A stretch of 64,000 nt of DNA, taken from NCBI GenBank assembly GCA_008330645.1, contig VLTN01000069.1, positions 1 through 64,000 of the forward strand. The letters are read 5' to 3'. The first letter of the stretch is position 1. The number at the start of each line of letters is the position of its first letter. Below the pieces are notes generated by a model that was not told the origin of the DNA, did not search any database, and worked only from the letters and a program-made list of their open reading frames with translations. The translations under genes were made by a program, and so were the position numbers. This stretch comes from Cafeteria roenbergensis. Its lineage: Eukaryota > Sar > Bigyra > Bicosoecida > Cafeteriaceae. Below, in pieces: positions 42,701-48,397 of this stretch.

Positions 42701-45700
42701 CAGCCGTGCCGCTGGGGCTGCGGCCAGCTCTCGCCGCCTCCCGTGGCGGGGGCGCAGCGCCGCACGCCGCGCAGGCGGCCGGCCCCGCCTCGTTCACCAG
42801 CGTGCAGACGGGGCACTGCCACGGCTCCGTGCTGCCCGGGGGGTCACCCCGGGCGCCCGGGGCCTCGGAGGGCTGCACGGCCGCGACTGTCGGGCGTGCC
42901 GCGGTGCACACGGAGCAGCGAGCTGCGCCAGCCGGGTTGATGAAAGTGCACTGATCGCAGCTCCACTCGCTCGCGGACAGGGCGAAGGCCTCATCCGCGT
43001 CCTGGCGCGGCGCTGGGGCCGCCGCAATTCCGGCCGCGCCCTCGCTCTGACGAGAGGTCGGCGCGGCATCGCCCCCGAGCGCGGCCGCGGACGCGGACGC
43101 GGACGCGCCTGGAATGGCCTGCCCACTCTGGCCAGGGGCGCGCAGCGCGGCGACGGCGGACCGGCGTGCTGCCCATGCGCGCAGCGAGCCTGGCAGCGGG
43201 TGCAGGTCGTCCGCCTCCCCCGCGGCCGCGGCCCTGGCAGACGCTGCGGCGCCGCTGACGGTGATCTGGCCCCAGAAGTCCTTGGTGGGGTCGGGCTGCG
43301 CGGGGTCGGCCAGGCAAGCGCCGCGCCCGGCCCTTGCCAAGGCGTCGAGCACCCCGTCTCCCCCGCCGCTGAAGCGCGCCGTCGCCGCCCCCGGGTCGGC
43401 GGCGGCGTCGCCAAGGTTCTGGCGCTCGGCGCTCGCCAGACAGCGGAGGACGCAGTCTGAGAGAGACACGCCGGAGGGCTGCCCGCTGCCCGCCACGTCG
43501 TCGAGCGCGCCCGTCAGGGGAGCGCCCGGCGCCCTGAGGAACGGGGGCGCGCCGTCGAACGGGTCGCCGCCCTCCTGCCAAGCGAAGGAGGCGCCGTCCG
43601 ACCCGCGGAAGGCGCGGGCGGGGAGCATGCCTGCGCCGTACGGCAGGAACCTGCTAGCGATGGACGTGGCGTCGTCGTCGCTGAGGCTGCCAGACCGCAT
43701 GGCAGCGGCCGCCGTGCCCGCCACGTCCGTTGACATGGCCACGCGTGCGTTGGCGGCCTCAAGCCTGCCCTCGTATGCGTCGTGCCAGGCGTGGAACGCG
43801 TCCAGCGAGGGAAAGTCCAGGAGCGGGCTCAGCACAAAGGCGGTGCGCTGCGGGGCGTAAAAGGCGACGCAGGGGTGGACGGCGGGGGCGGCGCCGCTAG
43901 ACGCGCGATGCAGCGGCGCCGAGATGGCCCCGCCTGCGCCCGTGCCGCCAGGGATGAAGAAGATACGCACGCGGTCCGGCGCGCGCATGTCGACCGCGAT
44001 GGTGACGGCCTCGCCCACCCGCCCGCGCCGGAGCTTGACCCCGGCCCAGTACGTCTTGCCGTTCGACGGCCGGTACACCATGAGGTCGCGGGTGCGGTTG
44101 TACCGCGTGACCCGCACGGGAGGCAAGGCCACTCCGAACATGACGCCGCTCGAGGCCGCGGCAGGCGCGGCCCCCGCCCGCATGGTCCACGCCCAAACCC
44201 GGCCCGCTGCCAGCGGGCTGGAGGTAGCCGCGAAGGCGTGCTCCGTGGAGGACCGAACGGACATGCCGTCGGGGTCCGGCGTCGCGCCGTCGCAGAGGCC
44301 GGGCGAGGCTGCGAAGCGCATTGGGCGGGACTTGCCGCCGTAGGCCGCGGGGTTGTCGGGGATGAGGCCCACGGCGTCGGCCAGGCCGAGGAAGCCGGCG
44401 TCGGCCTCGGCCGCGGCCCCGAGCGGCTGGCTCCCGGACCGGAACTCGGCGGACCGCGGGCGAGCCGCGGTGGCGGGGGCGGCGGCGGTGGCGGCGGCGG
44501 CGGCGCTTCGCCACGGTGACGTGGCTGCCGCCCCTGCCGCAGCGACCGTGAAGGCTGCCGCAGTCGCAGATGGGCCTCTCGCGCCCGATCTGCCGCCCCC
44601 GCTGCCCGAAGCGTCCGAGTCGACGTCGTCGCTTGCGCCGGTGCCGCCGGCCGCCACCGGCGAGTCCAGCGGCGACGCGCTGTCTCGCGACCCGCCCCAG
44701 GCCACCGAGGACTGGCGCAGCTGCAGCAGCCGCTGGGGCAGCGAGGCAGAGCTCGGAGCCGACGGGGGCACCGCCATGGCCCGCCCAAGCTTGACGACCA
44801 TGCCCTCGCGAAACGCGCTGGCTCTGGCCTCGCTCGGCGACAACGCCGTCCGTCGCCAGTCAGCAGGCCCGTGCGCATCGGCGCCCGACGCGCCCTTGGC
44901 GGGGGGCCACACGCCGCCCCCGGCGTGGGCCAGCTCTGCCAGCAAGGCGGCCAGCTCGGCGGCAGCGCGGCCCTTGCGGTGTGGCATGGGCGAGGCCAGG
45001 AGCAGCCGCGCCAGCGCGAGGACGAGCGCGAAGCTGCCGGAGCAGGCGGCCATGCGCACCGCGGCCGCGAGAACTGCGTCCAGCGCCCCGGCGGGCGAGG
45101 CATGCGCTTCTTCGGACGAGGGCCCACCCGGCGGAGCGGCTGCCGGCGCCGAGGCAGCGGAGGGCGGTGCGGCCTCCCCCGCTGCTGCTCCTGAAGCTGG
45201 CGATACCACCCCTGCCGCTGCAGCGGGCCGGCCCGGGGCAAGCCTGGACGCCGACGGGCCCGGGGCCAGGTGCACGGGAGACTGGTCAACGGCCTTGGCC
45301 GCTGCGATGCAGGACGCGACCTCTGCCGGCTCCGCGGCCTGGCCCTCCAGAGCGAGCTGCACGGCCAGACGGGCCACGGCGGCGCGGTCAGCTGACCCGC
45401 GCGGCTCCAGCAGCGCGGCCATTCCGCGGGCCGCAGCAGCCTCGGCGGCGGAGTCGGCCGCGGCAGCCACGAGCTTTGCCATGGCTGCAGAGGCGAGGCG
45501 CCGCGGCAGCACCAGGCTGAGCGTCGGGCAGGCGTGCCCGGCCGCCATGGCGTCGTGGAGCTCTTGCTGCAGCTCTGCCGCGGCGGCCGCGGCGGGGGAA
45601 CTGGAGCTGGCCGTTGGAAGGCCGTCGTCGTCCGCCTGTCCGCAGGGCTGCGAGCTCGCGTCCGTCGCCAGCAGCGCCTCCAGGGCTTCGCGCGTGCCGC

Positions 45701-47909
45701 CGCGGGGCCTCCGTGTGGCGGGGCTGGCAGCCGCGTTGCCTGAGAGCGGGTCGTGGGTGGCGGCGTCCGTGCCAATGACGACCACCGCCTCCAGGGTGTG
45801 ACAGCCGTGCTCTCGCGACACGTAGTTGTGCATGCGAATCTCCACGGCGTCGGCCAGCACGCCGCCTGCCGAGGGCACGCGGACGGATATGGGACGGCCG
45901 TGGGAGGCGGTGAAGTGGCGGATGGACACGGGGCCGAGGCGCGCGACGACGCGGAGCGTGCCGGTGAGCGGGTCCCGGCGGAGGAGCGACACGTCGTAGC
46001 GCACGGCGAGATAGGGCCCAAAGGGTACGAGCGAGACCCGGTCCACGGTGGCGCGGCGGCGGAAGGAACACCTCCAAAATGTGGTGGGCTCGCCCGTGGG
46101 CCCGGACCAGTAGCGCCCGAGGTCGGGGAGCGAGGCAGGGTGGCGGGGCCCGTAGTGGGGGCTGTACGTTCCCGTGCACTCGACCGTCTCCGGGTCCAGC
46201 TCCACGACGAAGGAGGAGCGGGTGGGCGCGGGGCACCACAGCTCGAACAGGGAGAGCGCGGGCAGCGCGGCCTGCACGGCGTCCAGGCGGGTGAGGGCCT
46301 GGCGCACCGGTACCGTCGGCGCCTCGGACGCGGGGCAGGCGAGGGAGTCGGCGGGCGTCGCCGGCGCCAGCGCCGCGTCCTCGGACGGCGCCTTGACGGC
46401 CGCCGCGAGCTCTGCCGCCGCGAGCGCAAGCTCCTGCGGCGAGGCGGCGAGGCAGGCGGCCGTGGCGGCCGCCGGCCGGAGGCCCTTGGGAATGGCCGCG
46501 GCGAGGCCGGTGGGCCGCTGCTCGCCTGGGCGGGCGTCGTCGTCCGGGCCCCACGGCGCAGCGTGCGCTGCCACGCTGGAGGAAGCGCGTCGGCGGGTCC
46601 AGGCCATGCTCACGCCCCACCGCTCGTCGTCCTCGCTGTCCTCCTCGTCGTAGCGGGGCCGGCGGGTGCCCGCCGTCTCCCCCGGCATGAGGGCCCCGTC
46701 CCGGCCCCCGCGCGAGTGCGGCGGCGAGCCCCCGTCTTGCAGCGCGTCGACCTCCACCTGCTCCTCGTCGGCGCCGGCGTCGGAGCCCGAGTCGGACCCG
46801 TCGCCTGAGAGGCTGTCTCCCGTGGAGGAGGAGCTTGCGGGCAGCCCGCCCTCCACCCCGCCCGCGTCGAACTTCGTGCCGTCGCTCTCCTCGTCAGAGT
46901 CGGGCCTGGACAGGTCCTCCGACGCGACCGACGCCCCCGCGGCGGCCTGCTCGGCCTCAGCCAGGAGGCGCGCGTGCTCCGGCCGCGTTGCCGCGCCCGC
47001 AACGCTCAATTCGCACGAAGCCGGCGTGGTCGCGTCCTCGGTAGCAGCGTTGCCGGCCTCCGACAGCAAGTAGGCGGCGCGCTCAAGCTTGCGCTTCAGC
47101 CGGGCGGCCCGCTTGCGGCCGCGGGCGGCAAAGGCCCAGGCGCGGGGCTGGGCGAACACCCTGGAGACGCGCGCCAGCGCAACGTCGACGGGGGAAAGGG
47201 CCCCGCCCCACGCGCCGGGGGCACTGGCCCACCCCTCGAGCGTGGTGGGCCGGTCTGGTGCGCCGCCGCCGTGGGCGGCCATGCGGGGCCGCCCGAGGGA
47301 GGCCAGCGCTGCTGCCAGGTCCAGGCTGGCCGAGAGGGCCCTGCTTGCCGCCGCAGCCTCCCAGGCTTGGCGGACGGCCAGGCAGCGCCTCAAATACGCA
47401 ATTGATACAGGGGGTGGCCCAGGAGGGCATGCCGCGAGCACGGCCGCAATCGATCTATCCCGAGACGCCGCGGCGATGGCCCGAGCTGCAGTTTTCGGCG
47501 GGCCTGTCGCGCTTGGGCGAGCGGGCAGCGAGGGAATTCGCGAAAACATGCCGGCTGCCAGGTCCTGGACGTGCTTGTCGGAGCGCTCGGACGCCCTGGC
47601 GCTGCTGCCGGGGCCGGTGCCGTCGTCCTGCTGCTCGCTTGCTGCCAGGGACTCCGAGCGGACGAGGCCGTCTCGCACGCCCTCCGCGAGCAGCGCATCG
47701 CCGGCCCCGGCCAGAAACGCGGCATCGGACCTGGAGACCATAGCGCTGAATTCGCTGGCACCGCTCAGCACGCCGTACGGAAAGTCGTAGCGGGCGGCAT
47801 CGGCACTCGGAACAAGGAACCCGCGTTCGTGCATCGCCGCCGCGTCCAGCGCGCACTCCATGGAGGAAAGGTCCACCAGCCCGCGGGCGCCGTCGGGCAG
47901 GTCCGCCAT
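24720..47909 (-). CDS. Giant HECT ubiquitin-protein ligase, 7,729 residues, no introns
   Basis: A single open frame of 23.2 kb. The start MADLPDGARG is supported by an in-frame stop three codons upstream. Recognisable parts in order: a discoidin/DOC-like galactose-binding fold (about 565-715), a SPRY-like domain (about 1210-1365), two RanBP2-type zinc fingers with exact C-x2-C-x10-C-x2-C spacing (about 1645-1671 and 1691-1719), two UBA-like domains (about 5303-5343 and 5553-5598), and a C-terminal HECT domain (about 7240-7729). The catalytic Cys is C7696 in HSCFFQLELPPYSS, 34 residues from the end as in other HECT enzymes. The HECT N-lobe carries a long Ala/Ser-rich insert. Between domains there are helical, Ala-rich stretches and Ser/Gly-rich disordered linkers. 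It should transfer ubiquitin via a thioester; substrates are unknown. It resembles very large HECT ligases (HERC1/HECTD4-like) but matches none clearly. Confidence 0.88.
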   Translation of the reverse strand: MADLPDGARGLVDLSSMECALDAAAMHERGFLVPSADAARYDFPYGVLSGASEFSAMVSRSDAAFLAGAGDALLAEGVRDGLVRSESLAASEQQDDGTGPGSSARASERSDKHVQDLAAGMFSRIPSLPARPSATGPPKTAARAIAAASRDRSIAAVLAACPPGPPPVSIAYLRRCLAVRQAWEAAAASRALSASLDLAAALASLGRPRMAAHGGGAPDRPTTLEGWASAPGAWGGALSPVDVALARVSRVFAQPRAWAFAARGRKRAARLKRKLERAAYLLSEAGNAATEDATTPASCELSVAGAATRPEHARLLAEAEQAAAGASVASEDLSRPDSDEESDGTKFDAGGVEGGLPASSSSTGDSLSGDGSDSGSDAGADEEQVEVDALQDGGSPPHSRGGRDGALMPGETAGTRRPRYDEEDSEDDERWGVSMAWTRRRASSSVAAHAAPWGPDDDARPGEQRPTGLAAAIPKGLRPAAATAACLAASPQELALAAAELAAAVKAPSEDAALAPATPADSLACPASEAPTVPVRQALTRLDAVQAALPALSLFELWCPAPTRSSFVVELDPETVECTGTYSPHYGPRHPASLPDLGRYWSGPTGEPTTFWRCSFRRRATVDRVSLVPFGPYLAVRYDVSLLRRDPLTGTLRVVARLGPVSIRHFTASHGRPISVRVPSAGGVLADAVEIRMHNYVSREHGCHTLEAVVVIGTDAATHDPLSGNAAASPATRRPRGGTREALEALLATDASSQPCGQADDDGLPTASSSSPAAAAAAELQQELHDAMAAGHACPTLSLVLPRRLASAAMAKLVAAAADSAAEAAAARGMAALLEPRGSADRAAVARLAVQLALEGQAAEPAEVASCIAAAKAVDQSPVHLAPGPSASRLAPGRPAAAAGVVSPASGAAAGEAAPPSAASAPAAAPPGGPSSEEAHASPAGALDAVLAAAVRMAACSGSFALVLALARLLLASPMPHRKGRAAAELAALLAELAHAGGGVWPPAKGASGADAHGPADWRRTALSPSEARASAFREGMVVKLGRAMAVPPSAPSSASLPQRLLQLRQSSVAWGGSRDSASPLDSPVAAGGTGASDDVDSDASGSGGGRSGARGPSATAAAFTVAAAGAAATSPWRSAAAAATAAAPATAARPRSAEFRSGSQPLGAAAEADAGFLGLADAVGLIPDNPAAYGGKSRPMRFAASPGLCDGATPDPDGMSVRSSTEHAFAATSSPLAAGRVWAWTMRAGAAPAAASSGVMFGVALPPVRVTRYNRTRDLMVYRPSNGKTYWAGVKLRRGRVGEAVTIAVDMRAPDRVRIFFIPGGTGAGGAISAPLHRASSGAAPAVHPCVAFYAPQRTAFVLSPLLDFPSLDAFHAWHDAYEGRLEAANARVAMSTDVAGTAAAAMRSGSLSDDDATSIASRFLPYGAGMLPARAFRGSDGASFAWQEGGDPFDGAPPFLRAPGAPLTGALDDVAGSGQPSGVSLSDCVLRCLASAERQNLGDAAADPGAATARFSGGGDGVLDALARAGRGACLADPAQPDPTKDFWGQITVSGAAASARAAAAGEADDLHPLPGSLRAWAARRSAVAALRAPGQSGQAIPGASASASAAALGGDAAPTSRQSEGAAGIAAAPAPRQDADEAFALSASEWSCDQCTFINPAGAARCSVCTAARPTVAAVQPSEAPGARGDPPGSTEPWQCPVCTLVNEAGPAACAACGAAPPPREAARAGRSPSGTAGAAPQSGSRPAFEGPSEGVTAASAPGGGDGAPHAAPAAGLEGHAGLGASAEHRAAAAADALPATRRELVALLLQLARAAAERDEQTLASGLLALTPSEALRPRAGALHCPLCVESSPVTLIHAAALARALASEHGPSAPSSQAALSDLFAALAVSVRRPQLCGVHPQACGLAAPHALRAAMQVARLAVVPTAKDADRDDLSAAVATADPTHVPTLDGTVGALRRLVPHSAASALAALGAPPGWLQRRGAVILTRGQLGGRPAAPLAPLGGGKRGARRSGGRGAVASVIAASPAWPSLLPSGAEAADLLLSLLPLAASSTIDRRIALAAVEIAAHSSASAVSGPVSLHHYPTPPMDATGKLLAAASANRLHEATTPSGLGMLSLTGTAQAGRSLLGEAGIASGPRTAPGDSHLSPVAELAFGKRPSPAAAAATGLSPRRTRRSSHILAGEAALGPGQGLSPASLLRLMETGSAESARQAAGPVRSRLGPERAAAVARVSQSALSATLDPATSAMLVEAVGGPTATGMALLRDASSAERVLVALTEAIASAAERVVIGPAEAASSAGAASPLASSAALLIAAGAESLLDDAVHPRSVRLWAHATTTGKACAAASAAECRAASATRFAAEQVLVAAERASSAAAVAAALRLSASPASSARPPAAGGSPSGPDAEGEDAACRPHHPGQLHRVIAEDVSSREHFAAHFAAVMRATAVVARAAAGHIQGASVGLQFALRQNAAAAAAAAAAAAAATSAGAAAATGVESSAGGAGNVSMAAGRHARPACSSESAARDFSPTSQSSSSFAPGAARLCSSEGLPTVTPLGEEETLPSVPLARAVAWSMLETIVPALERWPGTRAAWQLALDAGAAVLSDTKDTQLCLMLIPAAVEAAVAWDAVAAACSDLAGALWPQASPQPGAAPPTPGDSSGDDGLAAWWWGAGAGGAGSAGVGADVEAARSQQEQGEARAREAAVRSAPQGASRPGAPASLEGLWAPAFETEGDSPPTPSARRPAAGRTVRALSVALAALASRVCSTASQGPPETEEEECLEPFLSGTPLERFAHSGPALEAGCLSREGEDPLLATRGRAVAARVGPQGGRDASNAVTVSRREALITCVVAERQGIDCKGVAAAASAASAALGGGPPVELFPPRLAVDAVAAAPPTWQDGALAAQAASEAMAGRRTIVEIVSDALVSKFTLADAVQLARSELATGAALGGTHASPLSRERVGPDQLAPVKQRAGPRMTAWLSSAAGTAPASRRHRAAPACEALMLAATVRHAHPELASEVLSALEAIAAERAPQPPSDWLRIAWERAMRLRAWLKEAGERSTTAWEAVPSATAEPAIAGPWLGAQSSSAPLTQRGIDEAVAASAACFSSSSAPGQGTATGGAHASPASAAAANSVAAATLVAAAAGSTRASPAGNLVASMEGVLRSVADPAAEAHIDLEAVPADVPATPEWFAPRGPPRIRHRLCVGGGAGLRKAVCRKLRLLLLCPPAHPDADRLPRRWHAVGELGSSSAPVMLAAVRTPVPESVRQAIRAVLLPASSAQQKVPLSWIGPGSRRWGELGPLPSYQQLRSLAQSRAVGLSPLSRQPASSVVSGGSSARKHGRRGLAAEAEAAFLSERAAPSAVFGPLGPGTGTGSALDSSGFEPEMHSAAAEVVRGYAVVHADVGPFYPGCTGPAHRASTWEATWAAVAALLPDVVGAASARDALLRLERLTRDQHAADEAAALYVADARDPDDLFAEFAEAERGSVAFAVCGPASVGSRATPRSLDTGRSRASRTPSSRADTSTHFSGPDATAAPGRGFGAGETVVMGIGGSGAGTGEGPAQATARDKRSSTRHAWLHEAQGGVGSAADAALSIAVAMPPVGSFVVGAVAARRSARAAARATALRGQRMLLAGVRTPEAVEAALSRVRDGLRVESKRWTMATSSCAMQARRLAESREQAKAGGRGSGEFGQDLAAAERDARSRMDRFQTPSPEFQRHHWRRGISGATAGLQAQCAVEMTMLADAASRALECGATAGASAERVVHAAAWALALDWGPNDASVLRTARVVPALRVATRESVLPIGIPAEKRQLWFACDPDALPPRWRVFPVAPLCALATTRAGQATGPLVGPSLATASTGVAVTSAARPQRRASTPSPAPGLSVATAPAPNTVARVPSRAEVMLLENKAAACGMPSFVTLALDAGAAGLPGVVSPRGESKSRAGLKQAAASLAVASARSPRQMLRPRDEGSPRSAAEGGGGPVASPRDAAAGAADEDDAGADGATAGTAVDGHLRILSSSMSALLRTADQSPGITLPPLPRFCPLLGGPKPKLNGAPLASDSADGSGSQASRGIDVAERVCLQAIRTTPLPARSWPGEAASAVLSLVAASGLARAAEHAAAGPWAAASHAAHAAALAGQDRELSGAKAACSAPDVPQCVTWSAALCGADACASALLDALLLQAEMMAAVHVLQSARGLAREQASNGDADAAASSQGSDAGRGADITSAAEAWDLVRASADGHDSSSTDSSASPSGSDAQAAGEGRTRNGGGSGGPSPEGERSPSGGKSKAIAEQDAALDSLVGIGHFSKQAAVHAEGAALSGRPVAEPAFAIAACNATSCAWASWLDPTLLEASKPASSPRLASHETPRAAGPGVAPKDRSNSPVIPSAAALDAAASRAAANAWPLLAGLLHISGAYPDASVLAGERAIRTAALLLLASPPGLQLPAVRLLGAAAAATTPDAAAAAISRLATAFPSLQREPAGPLLAPASAIRALLLRAAEARLDAAAGAGVALADDSAALLRRRPGHNPSDVTEHMAELVGPPPSGSPAGSPMLEPGSASTGPRVRVRPGSSAVSGTARHARSSSGSSKRGSRASRGPRDARKRRTSPRTLWPAATARHAGEDSPLSSGASRARSAGRMCWADEAAPPGQSRTVIAVGHACAARQPSMASAAGLEVVASACTALVRRALAGGLGLSPQLRAAWSNEARSHVEAAVAGGLVVASPSAAGLKSLGLDARAPAPLVHAMLASSAVAAAAMASAALASLGGEAPALSTGCRAARSADDGEAAAVGAMGLHAHALLDLSDGSAGALGAGAAAGEGSERDGGATDGAPSTSGAGSQAHTASTGPRGATAGDAATSASRASLARTLCCDEGEALVLWASPDRDVVAMAFDSEVDPGLALSRARKDAVVSRSYYAGGAASAGAPRQRVPTATSGAAGAAGAAGAAGAAARGASPGDALSPPAQHGGNGAASTGTGASALAGSSLGLSREQLSTGPAAGSIGLADCAALARPLLAPGSAAGSLRAGRDGQDALHGHSALLGRRGRLDIHLGSLPTLLRALRGAAGSVSLVPAGSVAPVPSAASLPPSQSAGGGYTLVHGGSALPTGLRGAERCAPLLLTARAHSEDAPAPLTAGLARALVSLLAAAPVPRAPGTRFVVGPAEPVMMPSWVESPSDAPRGVLAAPRLPDRLRAALASRAADAFGLLLTSPGSPELALREGCLGPVMDAALRPSPLPGFVASGWVGRRQHTLLGLLTAARRGVRIRGQRSGAAAAAARAAHDAALGPAASGASGSLLASPALADAVSEAVGQLVDMGFADSDARAALAACGGSVQAATDWLLAGNVAPPAQGGRNGSGGGVGAAGSVSSADSRLAGARLPSTREGGDAVSDGLSIDDGSHADAVTSTRGHSFSGDDSILWSGQPDLPGPPAGRSVAMPGPEGSSSPRRRLVRAASDGASPRRDMPPSRAGADAHTDAGPGPGAGGGGGGPASAAAAAAGSSVPAFATPPRHPSGGSHLAASASSRRSRPRAETASSARGTLLASRDPFSSSRAVVTTGQWAAAVELSQISGASTTLCWQALELMSGDKDAAVQWLLDQGRAWALSEAFPLGAAATPLSAVAASTPSSAGRQQSRGPLALPSPHDSRGHVADPLLDAEGWGSADGGALGGVAGPSPLLAPPAAVGDGPPSLSLGRGAALGHAASGPAAWGSAGGTGSAGAAPAASAESAARRARGGSEAAAPSVASRTPPPARRGSASGLPASEAAERIPQTEPRRQSSGFAGFMRRIGTGIRAAVGLSSAARGAEGGAGSPAAAPTGRASLGGGGGGGGGGGGGGASGLRPPPGSGDGGRAAAAAGGAGSVATTGPRRASAVSASPWRQGPSPLVTAAASGSGGAGGAGGSRTGPFAREQGRVGHRSDSAALEAVDGPVGAGTDPTAWSDAGERSSSAATYLAMLRGLGGDPAAAGRFGGLGDLDAVHRAMIQRHGLQGAARSLMQALAAQVSGPRGRGALGGLVLPPLGSGAVLGSHVIERRLDANRATALGRTAMATASAAAAAAIAGLAAPPGGRDHRIMTDAIRQSAEAAAAAVGSLRLGSQPDHPALRRGGGARGPWEATLELASTPAGAPAGSHLGHGLLVAASPLRGRVASLLLVRGLATVVGGSAGANSVQLLQTRAPAGPLGRLGGWTGGGAATLRVSVDDVRSVESLFGVPTDDIVGCVDPADAASARRWESAASRSWEGFAEAAVLAARDADAGPDGGDAAATGSATLDSRLGVGGFAVRSPASAADPERSRLLERMAADPDGACAGRGAGDALDRAGVLPWIAAADDLALAAFGARRAAVALLAARVAGAPGPAAPAGGFAASRPANRGSVEAEAVLRDAGGAAKLVSLARLIESAEDAFAGDRQARESRFGDRAGAGDHSHADETSEAAGPPAAAGAAVAAASAAGGAGGSTGNASGNGGGQTLEPSGRTAGGAGGSPSRRLGDADSGAPGGDGEPVALGGADVLTQSGPRPVVAVSRALLSVLLRAEARTGASRRAAAALSAEGAASAPRRAGLLAASTLGAAAASPAAGTPTEWEGEEGGPGSPAGGGSSATLSRVLLEDAAWSLLQSSSPRVASEWEIRESLHPHHHACDYASSVAVPGASAIHISFDPRSALAPDARLVFYADPALLRPLAVFPSATAAAAPHEGFGPFLAHSDRVWYRMRASGPQNPSGIGAPGSPWGFRFRVSPLWGVQWLCESQALRAPSLGWATSLLDLVLQQSGGVALAAYSPAFVGALVTYLRSPGLPRKPEVVRRLTALLRRPLHFLRREQAAQAQTASASASAASDPSRAGGSGAATGAATAAASAAAAASAAIPALPSALSRFRSHCAATASAAPPEVVTGGVDLSQVRRLEAAVAGRVGATLHAASRSRGAATVPSALQELAELCATSRVAEQAMARRDAASAVVVVDRSLGLESFDRSPPPTAPDRQGSAAGLAVVANLAALRVLSATVLAGTPPPSEWLMLAASLAASGRELDPSRVPSSWIKHAVRACSAFGGSADADIMRLAVDVARTDEGVTAAGRSASSPLDLAASALAVPEDRRELYPRLAAARPQELRCRFALLQMLNRVVAACIDFVAAAEEEDDDSAAVGTPGAAPAAGATHDPALGGADDDDETEADAADAAGAEATAGSVQGPGRGHGRTVSATGSEAGSQPGESVSALPLGVVMRRLGGLVLPETKSRLVEEAIDASWERNRLPTMSVVIDNALAFQSVDAGVTDSAISTCVFVQAFEQLSRWPASRFRERLDSRERLFVVSYRGEDGVDWGGLYREALTRAVEDLFPPAGAASAVGAAMASKAADAAATGHGSAASGSAAAAAAAASDGRTADGSAGASVVGGLRSWLASLAGKDLGATSAPASSAGATGSPAASASAAHSAAGAKAGTGLGIDLFLPTPNARSGAGPGQEKCLPNPRLTGPRQLRMFEFVGRLMGLSMRQRIFLPFELPPLVWKVLAGDTAGMSVRDLAECDVATASLIERALAAADGRGARVPGLCFSVATSDGSLVDLLPGGGAAKVESRADHRRWAALALRRRLGEFEPQLAAMRTGLLGVVPPRAVRMCSWSELEVFVCGDARVDVDALAEHTVCEGYGPNDRPLRLLFRCLRGMSQQDRSRFIRFVWGRSRLPRGSRWPRPFKVSRHFGGDHSLPVAHSCFFQLELPPYSSEAVLRRRLMTALDYGMDSFLLA

Positions 47910-48397
47910 GGCGCGCTAGCCGCCGCGGCGCCGCCCCTAGCACAGGTGACCGAACATGCCGGGCGGGCGCGAGCTGTCGCGGCGCAGCAGGCCAAATCGA
48001 ACCCCGCTCTGCACCTGCGGCAACAAAACTCGCGTCAACCTCGGGTGTGTCGCTGCCCGCGCCGCCCCCCTGCTTCGTGCGCGCAAGGCTTCCCCGGCGC
48101 AAGCCAGAGCCGAACCGAAGCAAGTGCGCGTCAGGCGCTCGCGTGCTCCCGCGAGCCTGGCCGCAGGCGGCCGCGCAGCTGCGCGGAAACTGGGGCGCCC
48201 TCCTTCCGTAACGCCGGTCGGCGAAAAGAAAGTCGGGACTGAGTGATTGGCTTGAACAGCGTTGCGAGGCGGGGCGCAACGCGCGCAGCCGGGATCGCAA
48301 CCGCCCCTCGCTCCCCGCACACGGTGTGGCTTGAATGGGGAGGGCAGCGCCTTCGGGCGTCGGCTTTGCGGCGGTGCGGGGGTCTCGCCGGCAACAC
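47910..48397. other. Intergenic between HECT promoter and DAGL 3' end
   Basis: About 490 bp between two minus-strand genes. No RNA gene or repeat is seen. Short frames on either strand show no domain. Confidence 0.4.

Noticed and set aside
24720-47909. Giant ORF as a polyketide or peptide synthetase
   Set aside because: No ketosynthase, acyltransferase, adenylation or carrier-domain motifs; the C-terminus is an unmistakable HECT end.
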